DNA of 64,000 nt, taken from Bryobacterales bacterium. Lineage in GTDB: Bacteria; Acidobacteriota; Terriglobia; Bryobacterales; Bryobacteraceae. Within the stretch, counting starts at the first letter, position 1. Each line of letters begins with the position of its first letter. Positions 34,367 through 44,882 of this stretch are shown here, piece by piece. A program made the translations under genes and the position numbers. Location of the stretch: positions 48,093-112,092 of the forward strand of contig JADZBH010000019.1 of NCBI GenBank assembly GCA_020852175.1, given 5' to 3'. The notes below the pieces were generated by a model. That model searched no databases and was not told the DNA's origin. It saw only the letters and a program-made list of their open reading frames with translations.

Positions 34367-37300
34367 ATGAGTAAAATTCGCATTAACGAACTAGCGCGGG
34401 AACTCGAGGTGAAACCCGGTGTGATCCTCGACCTGCTGCCCGAGCTGGGCGTCAGCGAAAAGAAAACTCACTCCAGTTCGTTGGACGACGATGTCGCGCT
34501 GCAGATCCGGCAGGCGCTGGTAGGTAAAGGGGAAGGGATCGGAAGAACGCGCGAAGCGGACGCCGAGGAAAAGACCCCGGAGACTGCCATCAGCCGGAGT
34601 TCCGGCCTCGATCCTCACGCCGGACCGGAGGTGGTGAAGACGCCCGTGGCGGCTCCTCCTGCTCCGGTTGCCTCAGCACCGCCGCCCCCGGCAGTCCCGA
34701 AGGAGACCCCTACGACATCTTCCGCTGTTACAGCCCCCCCTCCGCAGGAAGTAAAGGAACGTGAAGCGGCGGCGCCTGTCCGTCCGCCGGTTGCTCCCGT
34801 GCGGCCGCCCCTGGCCTCAGGCAAGCCGATCGTTCCGTCGATACCGATTCCGCCGCGCCCGGCCGTTTCACCGCAAGCGATCCGGCCTCCGTTGTCGGGG
34901 GGAATCGTAACGCAGGCCGCCCCGCCCGCCCCGCCCGCGCCGCCTCCGGCCGTGCGCCCTGGCGCGCCGATCGCGCCAGCGCCTCCGCAGGCTTCCGCTC
35001 CCACCCCGCCGCCACCGGGCGAGAGCACCCGCCGCCCTGGACAGATTCTCTCCGGACCGCGACAGCCGCTGCCGGCTTCCATGACTTCGGCTCCCGGTGG
35101 ACAGCCTCGTCCGGCTTTGGGCCAGCCGGCGCCGCCCATGCCCGGCCCGGCCCGCCCCGCCGCGCCGCGCCCGCCCCTTGCGCCGCGGACACCCATCGCA
35201 CCGCGTCCCGACCGCGCTCCTGGCCCCGCTGCACCCGCGGCTGGAACTGGACCCCGTGCCGGACTGGCCGGCCAACCGGCGCCGCGTCCCGTGGTGCCCC
35301 CTCGTCCCGACCTGGTGGCCAAGTTGCAGCAGACGCAGCGCAGCGCCGCCCCCGGCCAACCTTCGCCGCGTCCGGGCGCTCCCAGAGCGACCCCGGTTCC
35401 GGGACGTCCGATTTACGATTTTCGCGGACCCGTGCGGCCAGGCCAGCCTTCGCCGCAGCGAGGGCCGGGCATGCCTTCGCCGGGCGGGCCCGGCGGCGCG
35501 CGCCCCATGCGGGGCCGCGGTATGCACCCGACGGCGCCCCTGCCGGAACCGCCAACCGTTGCTACGCCGGAACGCCGCCATCAGGGCAAACCCGGCCGCA
35601 AACCAGCGGTGGACCGCGAGGCCGAGCGCGAGGGTAAGCACCAGCCCATGTACCGCCGCCAGGAGGCGGAGGTGCAGGCGGCCAATTCCGAGATCACGAT
35701 CTCGGAGGGCATCACCGTAAAGGAACTGGCTGAAAAGCTGGGATTGAAGGCGAACGTTGTGATTCAGCGCATGCTGACCCGCAAGAAAATGTTCGTCACG
35801 ATCAACCAGACGCTGGATACGAAGCTGGCCGAAGAGATCGCCGAAGGTTTCGGCGCGCTGACGAACAAGGTGAGCTACGAGGAGGAGACCACGCAGGAAG
35901 TGGATCTCGCCGAAGTGGCCGCCGACATGGTGCGGCGCGCTCCCGTGGTGACCGTCATGGGCCACGTCGATCACGGCAAGACCTCGCTTCTGGACGCCAT
36001 CCGGCTGGCCAACGTCGCCGACCGCGAGGCGGGCGGCATCACGCAGCACATTGGCGCTTACCAGGTGGCTCACAACGGACAGAAGATCGTCTTCATCGAT
36101 ACTCCGGGCCACGAGGCGTTCACGCGGATGCGCGCGCGCGGAGCGAAAGTCACCGACATCGTGATTCTCGTGGTGGCGGCCGACGATGGCGTCATGCCGC
36201 AGACGCGCGAGGCGATCGACCACGCCAAGGCCGCCGGCGCGCCGCTCATCGTGGCGATCAACAAGATCGACAAACCGGATGCGCAGATCGACCGCATCAA
36301 ACAGCAGCTCAGCGATCTTGGATTGCTGGCCGAGGACTGGGGCGGCGACACCGTGATGGTGCCCGTATCGGCCAAGACTAAGCAAAACCTCGACCTTTTG
36401 TTGGAGATGGTGCTGCTGGTGGCCGAAATGCAGAACCTGAAGGCCAACCCGGCGCGTCCGGCGCTGTGCACGGTGCTGGAAGCGCAATTGGACCGCGGGC
36501 GCGGTCCGGTGGCGACGGTACTGGTGCGCAACGGCACGCTGCGCGTGGGCGACTTCTTCATCTGCGGCACCGTTTTCGGGAAGGTGCGCGCCCTGTTCGA
36601 CGACCACGGCGAACCGGTGAAGGAAGCCGAGCCATCGACACCCGTCGAGGTGCTCGGTCTCGAAGACATGCCGGAAGTGGGCGATACGCTGCAAGTGGTG
36701 ACCGATACGGCCAAGGCCAAGCAGATTGTCGGCTACCGCGAAACGCGCGAACGCGAGCAGGCGATGGCCAAGAGCCGCATCACCCTGGAAAGCCTGCACC
36801 GGCAGTTGCGGGAAGGCGAAACCAAGGAACTGAACGTCATCATCAAGGCCGACGTTGGCGGTTCGGCCGAGGTGCTGACGGAAACGTTGCAGAAGCTGTC
36901 CACGGAGAAGGTGAAGATCCGCGTGATTCACGCCGGCGTCGGCGCCATCCGCGAAAACGACGTGCAACTGGCGGCTGCCTCCGACGGCATCATCATCGGC
37001 TTCAACGTACGTCCGGAACGTTCGGCGGCGGCGCTGGCTGAACAGGAGAAGGTGGATCTCCGCCTTCACACGATCATCTACGATCTGACCCAGGAGATCC
37101 GCAAGGCCATGGTCGGCTTGCTGGAGCCCGTGATTCGCGAGGTGTACCTCGGCAGGGCCGAAGTGCGCGACACCTTCCGCATCACCAAGGTGGGCACGGT
37201 GGCCGGCTGCCATGTGCAGGACGGCGTGATCAAACGCGGCGCCGATATGAGGCTGCTGCGCGACAACATCGTCATCCATACGGGCAAGATCGAGGGCCTG

Positions 37301-37435
37301 CGGCGTTTCAAGGACGACGCGAGCGAAGTGAAGCAGGGCTTCGAGTGCGGCATCAACATCGCCCACTACAACGACGTGAAGCCCGGCGACGTGATCGAGG
37401 CGTTCACCTCGGAAAAGATAGCCGCCGACCTGTAG
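34367..37435 (+). CDS. infB: Translation initiation factor IF-2
   Basis: A 1022-residue IF-2. The N-terminal IF2-N helix ([20 protein letters not shown]) is followed by an unusually long Pro/Ala/Gly-rich linker (about 85-400), a second IF2-N domain (about 445-495, [20 protein letters not shown]), the G domain (G1 GHVDHGKT near residue 532, G3 DTPGHEAF, G4 NKID) and the C-terminal barrels. It places fMet-tRNA on the 30S subunit. The gap of 118 bp from nusA holds no ylxR gene, which often lies there, and rbfA/truB do not follow; a GH95 gene does. Confidence 0.96.
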   Translation: MSKIRINELARELEVKPGVILDLLPELGVSEKKTHSSSLDDDVALQIRQALVGKGEGIGRTREADAEEKTPETAISRSSGLDPHAGPEVVKTPVAAPPAPVASAPPPPAVPKETPTTSSAVTAPPPQEVKEREAAAPVRPPVAPVRPPLASGKPIVPSIPIPPRPAVSPQAIRPPLSGGIVTQAAPPAPPAPPPAVRPGAPIAPAPPQASAPTPPPPGESTRRPGQILSGPRQPLPASMTSAPGGQPRPALGQPAPPMPGPARPAAPRPPLAPRTPIAPRPDRAPGPAAPAAGTGPRAGLAGQPAPRPVVPPRPDLVAKLQQTQRSAAPGQPSPRPGAPRATPVPGRPIYDFRGPVRPGQPSPQRGPGMPSPGGPGGARPMRGRGMHPTAPLPEPPTVATPERRHQGKPGRKPAVDREAEREGKHQPMYRRQEAEVQAANSEITISEGITVKELAEKLGLKANVVIQRMLTRKKMFVTINQTLDTKLAEEIAEGFGALTNKVSYEEETTQEVDLAEVAADMVRRAPVVTVMGHVDHGKTSLLDAIRLANVADREAGGITQHIGAYQVAHNGQKIVFIDTPGHEAFTRMRARGAKVTDIVILVVAADDGVMPQTREAIDHAKAAGAPLIVAINKIDKPDAQIDRIKQQLSDLGLLAEDWGGDTVMVPVSAKTKQNLDLLLEMVLLVAEMQNLKANPARPALCTVLEAQLDRGRGPVATVLVRNGTLRVGDFFICGTVFGKVRALFDDHGEPVKEAEPSTPVEVLGLEDMPEVGDTLQVVTDTAKAKQIVGYRETREREQAMAKSRITLESLHRQLREGETKELNVIIKADVGGSAEVLTETLQKLSTEKVKIRVIHAGVGAIRENDVQLAAASDGIIIGFNVRPERSAAALAEQEKVDLRLHTIIYDLTQEIRKAMVGLLEPVIREVYLGRAEVRDTFRITKVGTVAGCHVQDGVIKRGADMRLLRDNIVIHTGKIEGLRRFKDDASEVKQGFECGINIAHYNDVKPGDVIEAFTSEKIAADL

Positions 37436-37489
37436 AAAACCGGTCACAACGGTTCCAAACCGCGCCGCGCAGTGGATAGGCTAGTGTCC

Positions 37490-39823
37490 ATGCGCGGCGT
37501 TTTTCTTTTTCTGCTGGCGGCGGCGGGCGTTGCGGCGCAACCCCACACGCTGTGGTACCGGCAACCGGCCTCTGAATGGACCGGAGCGCTCCCCGTGGGC
37601 AATGGACGCCTGGGCGCGATGGTGTTCGGTGGCACGGCGGTGGAGCGTTTGCAATTGAACGAGGATTCGGTGTGGGCCGGTTCCAAGCTGGACCGCATCA
37701 ATCCGCAGGCCGCGCGTTCGCTGCCCGAGGTGCGGCGACTGTTGATGTCGGGCCTGATCCGCGAGGCTGAGGAACTGGCGGACCGGACGTTGATCGCAAC
37801 GCCCAGACGGATGCCGCAGTACCAGCCGCTGGGCGATCTGACTTTGCGCTTGCCCGGCCACGAACGCGCCGTCGAATACCGCCGTGAACTCGATCTGGAC
37901 CGGGCGATGGTGCGTGTTCACTATCGCGTGGACGGCGTGGAGTACACGCGCGAAGTGTTCGCCAGCGCGCCCGACCAGGCCCTTGTGATGCGCTTGACGG
38001 CGGGCCGGAAAGGCAGGCTCAGCTTCACGGCCGGATTGAGCCGCGAAACCGGCGCCGCGGCGCGAATTGAAGGACGGAACCGCGTCATCCTGGAAGGCCA
38101 GGCGCTGCCCTACGGCGACAGACAGGCGGGTGAGCCAAGGACGGGCGTGAAGATTCGCGCCGTATTGGAGGTGAGGGCCAAAGGAGGGCGTGTTCGGCCA
38201 CAGGGCGATGCCTTGGAGGTGAGCGGGGCGGACTCGGTGGTGCTGGTATTGAATGCCGGCACGTCGATGCGGTCGCTGGACGTGAAGCTGCCATCGAGGA
38301 GCTATGAGGCCATGGAGGCGGCTCATCTGGCGGACTACCGGCGGTTGTACCGGCGCGTGCGGTTCGCCCTTGCCGGACCGGCGCCGGAGTTGCCCACCGA
38401 TGAGCGGCTGCGGCGCGTGACGGCGGGCGAAAGCGACACGGCTCTGGAGGCCATGTACTTCCAGTTTGGCCGCTACCTGCTGATCGCCAGCAGCCGTCCG
38501 GGGAGCCTCGCGGCGAACCTGCAGGGCATCTGGAACGGCCAGCTTGCGCCTCCATGGGAGAGCAAGTACACGATCAACATCAACACGGAGATGAACTACT
38601 GGCCCGCCGAGGTGGCCAACCTCTCTGAACTACACGAACCGCTGTTCGATCTGGTGGACAAGGCGCGCGAGGATGGACGGAGAGTGGCGCGCCGGATGTA
38701 CGGCGCGCCTGGCTTCGTTCTGCATCACAATACCGACGGTTGGGGGCATGCGGTCCCCATTGACGGCGTGGGTTCGGGCGTCTGGCCGATGGGCGCGGCG
38801 TGGCTGAGCCTCCACTTCTGGGACCACTATGAATTTACCCTCGACAGGGATTTTCTCGAACGGCGCGCGTATCCGGCGATGAAGGAGGCCGCCGAGTTCC
38901 TGATGGCCACCTTCACGCGCGACGCGAAAGGAAGGCTGCTGACGGGCCCGTCCATTTCGCCGGAGAACCGTTACCGTACCCCGGATGGACAGACGGGCAA
39001 GCTGTGCATGGCGCCTACGATGGATGTGGAGATCGCGCATACGCTGCTGGGCCGCGCGGCGGAGGCGGCCGGGATTCTGAGGCGTGACGCGGAGTTCGCG
39101 AAGGCGGCGCGGAAGGCGCAAGCGGAGCTGCCCCCGCTTCGCATAGGCTCGCAGGGGCAGTTGCTGGAATGGCTGGAGGAGTATGAGGAGCCTGACCCTG
39201 GGCACCGCCACATTTCCCATCTGTTCGCGCTGCACCCAGGGAACCAGATTACGCTGCGAGGAACCCCGGAACTGGCACGCGCCGCGCGCACGTCGTTGGA
39301 GCGGCGGTTGCGGGCCGGAAGCGGACACACCGGGTGGAGCCGGGCCTGGATCGTCAACTTCTGGGCGCGACTGGAAGAAGGCGATACGGCGCACGAGAAC
39401 GTGGCGGCGCTGCTCGCCAAATCCACGTTTCCGAACCTGCTCGATAATCACCCGCCGTTTCAGATCGACGGCAACTTCGGTGGAACGGCCGGCATGGCGG
39501 AGATGCTGCTGCAAAGCCATGCTGGAGAGATCGCCCTGTTCCCCGCGCTGCCGCGGGCCTGGCCGGAGGGGACGATGAGCGGATTACGAGCGCGGGGCAA
39601 CGTGGGTGTGGACCTGGAGTGGAAACAGGGCCAGGGAACCCGGGCCCTGTTCACCGTGGGACAGGATCGCTGGCTGGTGGTGCGGCCGCCCCACGGACGG
39701 CGTGTGGCGCGTGTGCACTCAGCGGGGAAGAGCGTCGCGATGACGGAAAACAACAACGGGACCGTGCAATTTCTGGCACGGCCCCGTCAGGCGTATGAAC
39801 TGGAGTTAGCGGGCGGCCAATAG
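37490..39823 (+). CDS. GH95 family glycoside hydrolase (1,2-alpha-L-fucosidase type)
   Basis: A 777-residue secreted glycoside hydrolase of family 95. Signal peptide [16 protein letters not shown] is followed by the N-terminal beta-domain start [20 protein letters not shown] with EDSVWAG, the (alpha/alpha)6 barrel with [20 protein letters not shown] carrying the conserved Asn/Glu set, SISPENRY, and [20 protein letters not shown] with the catalytic-site Asp. GH95 inverting enzymes remove terminal L-fucose (some L-galactose) from glycans. ATG 37490 is chosen over GTG 37472 for the signal peptide. It fits with the rhamnose genes as deoxyhexose scavenging. Its 3' end overlaps the convergent rpoD gene by 18 bp. 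Confidence 0.94.
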   Translation: MRGVFLFLLAAAGVAAQPHTLWYRQPASEWTGALPVGNGRLGAMVFGGTAVERLQLNEDSVWAGSKLDRINPQAARSLPEVRRLLMSGLIREAEELADRTLIATPRRMPQYQPLGDLTLRLPGHERAVEYRRELDLDRAMVRVHYRVDGVEYTREVFASAPDQALVMRLTAGRKGRLSFTAGLSRETGAAARIEGRNRVILEGQALPYGDRQAGEPRTGVKIRAVLEVRAKGGRVRPQGDALEVSGADSVVLVLNAGTSMRSLDVKLPSRSYEAMEAAHLADYRRLYRRVRFALAGPAPELPTDERLRRVTAGESDTALEAMYFQFGRYLLIASSRPGSLAANLQGIWNGQLAPPWESKYTININTEMNYWPAEVANLSELHEPLFDLVDKAREDGRRVARRMYGAPGFVLHHNTDGWGHAVPIDGVGSGVWPMGAAWLSLHFWDHYEFTLDRDFLERRAYPAMKEAAEFLMATFTRDAKGRLLTGPSISPENRYRTPDGQTGKLCMAPTMDVEIAHTLLGRAAEAAGILRRDAEFAKAARKAQAELPPLRIGSQGQLLEWLEEYEEPDPGHRHISHLFALHPGNQITLRGTPELARAARTSLERRLRAGSGHTGWSRAWIVNFWARLEEGDTAHENVAALLAKSTFPNLLDNHPPFQIDGNFGGTAGMAEMLLQSHAGEIALFPALPRAWPEGTMSGLRARGNVGVDLEWKQGQGTRALFTVGQDRWLVVRPPHGRRVARVHSAGKSVAMTENNNGTVQFLARPRQAYELELAGGQ

Positions 39824-41338
39824 CGCCCGCAGGTGGCGGGCGCGTTCGGGCGAGCGAAGCTGGCGCAAGGCCTTGGCTTCAATCTGCCGGATCCGCTCAC
39901 GCGTCACGTCGAACTGCTGGCCGATCTCTTCAAGCGTGTGCTCGCGGTCGCAACCGATGCCGAAGCGCAGGCGGATGACCTTCTCCTCTTTCGGAGAAAG
40001 TGTCTTCAGAATATTGGCCGTTTCGTCGCGGACGTTGGAATCGATGACGGTGTCCACGGGGGAGCCCACCCAGCGGTCCTCGATCAGGTCGCCCAGCGCC
40101 GATTCGCCGTCGCGGCCCACGGGCGTTTCGAGCGACACAGGGTCGCGCGAAATCGTCTTCAACTTCTGGACCTTCTCGACGGGAATGTCCATCCGGCGCG
40201 AAATCTCTTCGTTTGTCGGCGCGCGTCCCAGTTCCTTCTCCAACTCACGGCTGGCGCGCAGGAACTTGTTCATCGACTCGTTCATGTGCACCGGGATGCG
40301 GATGGTGCGCGACTGGTCGGCGATGGCGCGCGTGATGGCTTGCCGGATCCACCAGGTGGCATAGGTGGAGAACTTATATCCGCGCCGGTACTCAAACTTG
40401 TCGGCGGCCCGCATCAGGCCGATGTTGCCTTCCTGAATCAGGTCCAGCAGGTGGAGTCCGCGGTTCACATACTTCTTGGCAACCGAAACCACCAGGCGGA
40501 GGTTTGCCTCGACAAGATCCTTCTTGGCGCGCTCCGCCTCGAGCTCGCCCAGGCGGATCGTGCCCAACGTGTGGCGCAGATCCACCAGCGTGGCGCCGAC
40601 GGACTGTTCCTTCTTCTTGATCTCGCGCTTCAGTTCCTTGATGCGAGCGGCGTTGGCCGCTGCGCCGCGGGCATCGAGCTTCTTGATCTCGCTTTCCAGG
40701 ACGCCCATGTCTTCGGCGGCCCGCTCCAGTTCGCGCGAAAATTCACGCCACTTCAAATTTTGAAGAGGCAGTTCGCGCAGAGCCTTGGAAATCTCGATGC
40801 AGGAGCGATACCACTTATACAGCGCCTTGCGCTTGCCCTTTTTCACCGAAGCCGGCGCTTCCGTGTATTTCTCCGCCAGGGTGTTCTGCTTCTTGTGAAG
40901 GGTGACGAAGTCCGTAAACTTCTGGCGTACATCGTTCACGCGCTTGGTGTAGGCGTTGGTACCTTCCTCGACGTCGCCGAGATCGGAGATGTTTTCCACC
41001 TGCTCGGCGCCCTTTTTGACGGATTCCGCGATCTCGAGGACCATCAGTTGGACTAACGCGGAACGGCTGACGCCCTTCTGCATCCGGAACTTGCCCCGTT
41101 CCATCTTGCGCGCCAGGTCGACTTCGCCTTCGCGGGTGAGGAGCGGAACGGCGCCCATCTCGCGTAAATAAACGCGAACCGGGTCGTCCGTGTAGATGGA
41201 CTCTTCCTGTGGTTGCTGTACTGGAAATTCGTCTTCGCCGTGAACTTCCTCGGGATGAAAAAAATTTGCTTCTTCATCAAACGGAATCGTCAGCGGCTCT
41301 TGCGGGTCGCCTATATACTGATCGTCAAATTGATCCAC
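39806..41338 (-). CDS. rpoD: RNA polymerase primary sigma factor RpoD
   Basis: A 510-residue primary sigma70. Region 1.2 ([20 protein letters not shown]) is followed by a large non-conserved region with coiled-coil character, region 2 (VKKYVNRG-type [40 protein letters not shown] with the -10 recognition residues), region 3 and region 4 ([20 protein letters not shown] for the -35). Only about 55 acidic residues precede region 1.2, so the autoinhibitory region 1.1 is short or replaced. GTG 41338 is preferred for its GAGGTAGGA site; the frame is open to 41407. A good promoter lies 130 bp upstream. Confidence 0.95.
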   Translation of the reverse strand: MDQFDDQYIGDPQEPLTIPFDEEANFFHPEEVHGEDEFPVQQPQEESIYTDDPVRVYLREMGAVPLLTREGEVDLARKMERGKFRMQKGVSRSALVQLMVLEIAESVKKGAEQVENISDLGDVEEGTNAYTKRVNDVRQKFTDFVTLHKKQNTLAEKYTEAPASVKKGKRKALYKWYRSCIEISKALRELPLQNLKWREFSRELERAAEDMGVLESEIKKLDARGAAANAARIKELKREIKKKEQSVGATLVDLRHTLGTIRLGELEAERAKKDLVEANLRLVVSVAKKYVNRGLHLLDLIQEGNIGLMRAADKFEYRRGYKFSTYATWWIRQAITRAIADQSRTIRIPVHMNESMNKFLRASRELEKELGRAPTNEEISRRMDIPVEKVQKLKTISRDPVSLETPVGRDGESALGDLIEDRWVGSPVDTVIDSNVRDETANILKTLSPKEEKVIRLRFGIGCDREHTLEEIGQQFDVTRERIRQIEAKALRQLRSPERARHLRALLAAR

Positions 41339-41675
41339 AGAGATCCTACCTCTCCCAAGGAACCAGCACGCGGAAGGGGATGGGCTGGACGAGACACCGC
41401 CACCCACATGTCTCGCTAGGCCGGCAGAGCGTGCCGGTCCCCTCCGCCAAATGGGGCACCGTCTCTCATTATACCATTGTGTTCCGGCGAAGTTAAGCCC
41501 CCAACTTTCACCTTCCGCCTTTGTCCGGCTGCACTTCTACCTAGTACTGATGCACATACAGCGCAATGGTTACACCGCAAGGTGCTGCTAAACTGGCAAC
41601 TTTTGCTAAACGTTTCAAAACAAGCGTACAATGATGACGCGCGGAATCCGTTCGTCAAAGCTCCTCATCCTAATG
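41339..41675 (-). promoter_or_regulatory. rpoD upstream region with sigma70 promoter
   Basis: 337 bp between nrdR and rpoD without a gene. On the minus strand there is TTAACT (41496-41491), a 17-bp spacer and TATAAT (41473-41468), giving a start near 41461 and a leader of about 120 nt before rpoD. On the plus strand a weaker TTGCTA (41603-41608), 18 bp, TACAAT (41627-41632) points into nrdR antisense. Nothing else recognisable. Confidence 0.6.
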
Positions 41676-42137
41676 CTACGACCGTTTCTGGCGGATCAGC
41701 GCATTCAATTCGCCCAGGAAAGCTTCCACATCCTGGAAGTCACGGTAAACCGAAGCAAATCGCACATAAGCCACTTTATCGATGGTGCGGAGACGTTCCA
41801 TCAAGGTTTCACCGATCGCTGTAGTAGCAATCTCACGGTCGGGATTTTCGGCCAGCTTGCTTTCCACCTCATCGACCAACTGCGCCAGTTTACTCATGCT
41901 GACGGGCCGCTTCTCGGTGGCCCGGAGTAACCCCGCCAGCACCTTTTGGCGTTCAAACTTCTCGCGCCGGCCATCTTTCTTTACCACCATATATGGCACC
42001 TCATCGATGCGCTCGTATGTGGTAAAGCGCCTGGAACAACTTAGGCACTCCCGGCGGCGCCGGATGACATCGGCTTCCTTGCTCTCCCGCGAGTCGATGA
42101 CTTTGTCTTCTTTGTGGCCACAAAACGGACACAACAT
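41676..42137 (-). CDS. nrdR: Transcriptional repressor NrdR
   Basis: A 153-residue NrdR. The N-terminal zinc ribbon (Cys3, Cys6, Cys31, Cys34 in MLCPFCGHKEDKVIDSR and RRRRECLSCSRRFTTYERID) binds DNA at NrdR boxes, and the ATP-cone (about 46-136) senses ATP/dATP to repress ribonucleotide reductase genes. No nrd gene is in the window. The ATG shares its A with the TAA stop of the flippase-like gene (TAATG), so the two are translationally coupled. Confidence 0.97.
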   Translation of the reverse strand: MLCPFCGHKEDKVIDSRESKEADVIRRRRECLSCSRRFTTYERIDEVPYMVVKKDGRREKFERQKVLAGLLRATEKRPVSMSKLAQLVDEVESKLAENPDREIATTAIGETLMERLRTIDKVAYVRFASVYRDFQDVEAFLGELNALIRQKRS

Positions 42138-43228
42138 TACAATTGCTCTCCTTGTTCCACGCGCTCTCCCGTGTCGACGCCGCCAGCAGCGGCGGATACC
42201 GGCTCAAACTGTCCCATTTCTTCGCCCAGACCGCTGAGCCGGCTGAACCGAATGCCCTCATGGACTCCCAGCAGGAGTCCAAACGGAACAATGACAGCAA
42301 ACGAGACCACCCACAACAGTAACGCTACCCCGCTGGCCACTTCCATCGAAACGCGAAAGAGTTGCGTAAGGATCACCACGGAAACGATTTGCGGTCCGCC
42401 TCCCACGCCTGGGATCTGCACAACGCTCCCAAAAGCGACAAATCCCACGAATATAGAGACATCGAGGAGTGAAAAAGCGGCAGTTTGGGGGATAGCAAGG
42501 AATAGGCAGTAGTAACATCCAATAATAAGTATCCACTCAAGTATTGAATAGCCCACCACCTGAACTACTGCTTTCGGGCTGGACGTGGATCGGATTCCCT
42601 GAATGAACGAGGTGATCATGCTCTGAACTCTCTTCTGGAACGAAGCTGGAATGGCTCCGGCTGCCTGGCGGAGGCGAGTCTCGGCCCAGCCCGAGAAGAG
42701 TCCAAAGACGATCAGCAACATAATGCAGACGGTTGCCAGGCCCCCGGCCGCATGGCCGCCCAGCCGGAGCACCCAGGTGAGCGCCTCGCCCGCTTTAACC
42801 GTCGCTGAGTTGACCTGCACAAGGGCGACGCCGAAGATGAGCAGTGCCATAAGGAGGTCGTACAGCCGCTCCAGGAACCAGGCGCCAACCTGCGACGACA
42901 CCGATAGTTTTTCCTTGCGGGCAATGAGATAAGGGCGGACCATTTCGCCGGGGCGTCCGAGGAGAACGATTGCCGTAAAGCCGATTGCTGTCGCCACAAA
43001 CAAACGGCGTATGCTAGCGTCCGGTTTCTGATTGTGAATGAGGACTTTCCATCGTAGGGCACGCCCCAGGTAGGTGCTGAGCGCAAACAGGATGGAACCG
43101 GCCATCCAGAATGGGTTTAGGGTCCGGAAGGTTGTGGCGAACTTGCTCCAGTCGAAGGACTCTTCCTGCCAGGTGTCATACAAAAAGAATGCCAAGGCAA
43201 GCAGAACCAGAAATCCGATAGGGAGCAC
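42137..43228 (-). CDS. Lysylphosphatidylglycerol synthase-type transmembrane (flippase-like) protein
   Basis: A 363-residue polytopic membrane protein of the LPG_synthase_TM/UPF0104 family, with the family signatures LGRALRWKVLI, GRPGEMVRPYLIARKE and VQIPGVGGGPQIVSVVILTQ. It has about eight membrane helices and no aminoacyl-transferase domain, so it is the flippase-like half only; the lipid or polymer moved is unknown. The frame is open to 43678, but the added N-terminus crosses the promoter region; after the promoter at 43358-43387 the first in-frame start is GTG 43228, just before the first helix. It is coupled to nrdR by TAATG. Confidence 0.82.
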   Translation of the reverse strand: MLPIGFLVLLALAFFLYDTWQEESFDWSKFATTFRTLNPFWMAGSILFALSTYLGRALRWKVLIHNQKPDASIRRLFVATAIGFTAIVLLGRPGEMVRPYLIARKEKLSVSSQVGAWFLERLYDLLMALLIFGVALVQVNSATVKAGEALTWVLRLGGHAAGGLATVCIMLLIVFGLFSGWAETRLRQAAGAIPASFQKRVQSMITSFIQGIRSTSSPKAVVQVVGYSILEWILIIGCYYCLFLAIPQTAAFSLLDVSIFVGFVAFGSVVQIPGVGGGPQIVSVVILTQLFRVSMEVASGVALLLWVVSFAVIVPFGLLLGVHEGIRFSRLSGLGEEMGQFEPVSAAAGGVDTGERVEQGEQL

Positions 43229-43357
43229 CCATCGAGGGATCCGGCGAACATGGGGGGAAGGGGCGGAAATGGGTTGGCTCCTGCCGTTGCGCTCAATAGC
43301 GGAGGCCCGTCCGGGCGAAGGACAAAATCCTGCTTCGCCGCTGGGGCACTCAGTTAG

Positions 43358-43387
43358 AATATAGGGCGGTTCTAGCGAAATCACCAA
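43358..43387 (-). promoter_or_regulatory. Promoter of the flippase-like/nrdR operon
   Basis: TTGGTG (43387-43382), 18 bp, TATATT (43363-43358) on the minus strand, giving a start near 43351 and a 5' leader of about 120 nt. The rest of the 450-bp divergent gap (43229-43677) holds no gene I can support; TTGAACTT at 43391-43398 on the plus strand might be an ECF-type -35 for the sigma gene, but no convincing -10 accompanies it. Confidence 0.5.
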
Positions 43388-43677
43388 ATTTGTTGAACTT
43401 CCGGGGACCAGACCTCGTAGGCCGAAGTGGATGGCGCAACAAGCGCCGGCCGGACCGGATGCGAAGAATTCACCAGCATTCTCTCCGAACGGGCGGCAGA
43501 TGACACGACGGAGAAGTGAGGCCTGGAATGGCGACAGCCGCCGCGGTATGGCAGATCGGAAGTCCTGGAAGGAAATGGACGCCGGCGGAGCGCGGATTCG
43601 GCCGGGAGAGGCCGGATAGAGCCGGACGGGCTCGACCCGGCGAGCGGCCGGTTGAGTGGGGTCAACGGGAACATACA

Positions 43678-44244
43678 TTGGACCAGGACGCCATTCTGGT
43701 GGAACGGTGCCTGAGCGGCGAGGATGCCGCTTGGGAGGATCTGGTGCGGACGCACACGCGGAGAATCTATTCGATCTGCTACCGCTTCACGGGGGCTGAC
43801 GGCGAGGCGCAGGACATCACGCAGGAGGTCTTCCTGCGAGTGTTCCAGAGCCTGCGGAGCTTCCGTTCGGGCGAGGGATCCTTTTCGGTCTGGCTCTCGC
43901 GGCTGACGCGGAATCTGCTGATTGACAACTACCGGCGCGGCAGGATGCAGCGGGCTTCGGATTCGCTGGAAGACAAGCTGGCGGGGATCGAGGAGACGGC
44001 GCCGGGCTATTCCAGGACAGACAGTCAATTACACTCGCGCGAGGCTTCCGAATGGATTCAATCGGCGTTGCAGAAGCTGTCGCCTGAGTTGCGCGAGGCC
44101 GTGATTCTGCGGGATCTGGAGGAGATGGAATACAGGGATATCGCGGCGGTTTTGAAGGTACCGGAAGGCACTGTAAAATCACGCATTAACCGGGGCCGCG
44201 CCGAACTGGCGCGTGTTCTCAGGAAGTGGAAAGTAGCCATATGA
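43678..44244 (+). CDS. ECF-type RNA polymerase sigma factor
   Basis: A 188-residue sigma70-family factor with region 2 (about 16-85, EDLVRTHTRRIYSICYRFTG, AQDITQEVFLRVFQSLRSFR, WLSRLTRNLLIDNYRR) and region 4 (about 125-180, LQKLSPELREAVILRDLEEM, YRDIAAVLKVPEGTVKSRIN), and no regions 1 or 3. TTG 43678 starts just before the conserved part; ATG 43528 in the same frame would add 50 Arg/Gly-rich residues with no family match. It is the first gene of a five-gene operon: the anti-sigma gene overlaps it by 4 bp (ATGA). It probably transcribes this operon among other targets. Confidence 0.93.
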   Translation: MDQDAILVERCLSGEDAAWEDLVRTHTRRIYSICYRFTGADGEAQDITQEVFLRVFQSLRSFRSGEGSFSVWLSRLTRNLLIDNYRRGRMQRASDSLEDKLAGIEETAPGYSRTDSQLHSREASEWIQSALQKLSPELREAVILRDLEEMEYRDIAAVLKVPEGTVKSRINRGRAELARVLRKWKVAI

Positions 44245-44882
44245 AGTGCGTCGAGTTTGAAATTTTGCTCAGCGACTCGCTGGACGGCACGATTACCGCC
44301 GCCGATCAGGCGCGGCTGGACGCACATGCGGGCAAATGCGAGGCATGTGCCGAACTGGCGGCCGATTGTGGCGCGGCGATGCCGTTGCTGGCGCGCGTGG
44401 CTGCGGTGGAACCTCCGGCCGAGTTGGTGAACCGGATTCTCTACCATGCCCCCGCCGGGCGTCCGGCGGCGCGAGGGGAAGGCTCCGGGAACAAGTGGGC
44501 GGCGGTGTTTGGCGGCTGGTTCGGTCCCTTGTTGCAACCCCGCCTGGCGATGGGCATGGCGATGACGATTCTCTCGTTCTCCATGGTCGGGCGTGTCTTG
44601 GGATTGCAGGAGCGGCAGTTGACGATGGCCGACCTGGAGCCGTCGCGCGTGGTGGCGACTCTGGATTTGAAGGTCCATCGTGCCTGGGACCGCGCAGTGA
44701 AGTATTACGAGAACGTGCGGCTGGTCTATGTGATCCAGACGCAGTTGCGGGATTGGAGCGCGCAGGAAGAGGAAGACCGGAGAATTCAATCGCAGCGCTC
44801 GACGATGGACGCCGGCAGTGTTCCGGCGGAGGGAACGGGAACCGGCGATGGCAACGGCAGGCAGAGGAGGGAGGCAAAATGA
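44241..44882 (+). CDS. Zinc-finger (zf-HC2) transmembrane anti-sigma factor
   Basis: A 213-residue protein beginning with an anti-sigma zinc-finger: Cys3 and the H-x3-C-x2-C motif His29, Cys33, Cys36 (ARLDAHAGKCEACAELAAD). A single hydrophobic helix (about 102-122, LAMGMAMTILSFSMVGRVLG) would put the C-terminal 90 residues, with a charged helix and a Gln/Glu/Gly-rich end, outside the cytoplasm. It should bind and hold the upstream ECF factor at the membrane until released. ATG 44241 overlaps the sigma stop and the next gene overlaps its own stop by 4 bp. Confidence 0.9.
   Translation: MKCVEFEILLSDSLDGTITAADQARLDAHAGKCEACAELAADCGAAMPLLARVAAVEPPAELVNRILYHAPAGRPAARGEGSGNKWAAVFGGWFGPLLQPRLAMGMAMTILSFSMVGRVLGLQERQLTMADLEPSRVVATLDLKVHRAWDRAVKYYENVRLVYVIQTQLRDWSAQEEEDRRIQSQRSTMDAGSVPAEGTGTGDGNGRQRREAK

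Noticed and set aside
41603..41632. Plus-strand promoter TTGCTA-18-TACAAT pointing antisense into nrdR
   Set aside because: A plausible match, but one of many expected by chance in an AT-richer gap, and no RNA or gene is recognisable downstream.
43391..43398. ECF-type -35 (GAACTT) for autoregulation of the sigma gene
   Set aside because: No suitably spaced ECF -10 follows, so it is only mentioned in passing.
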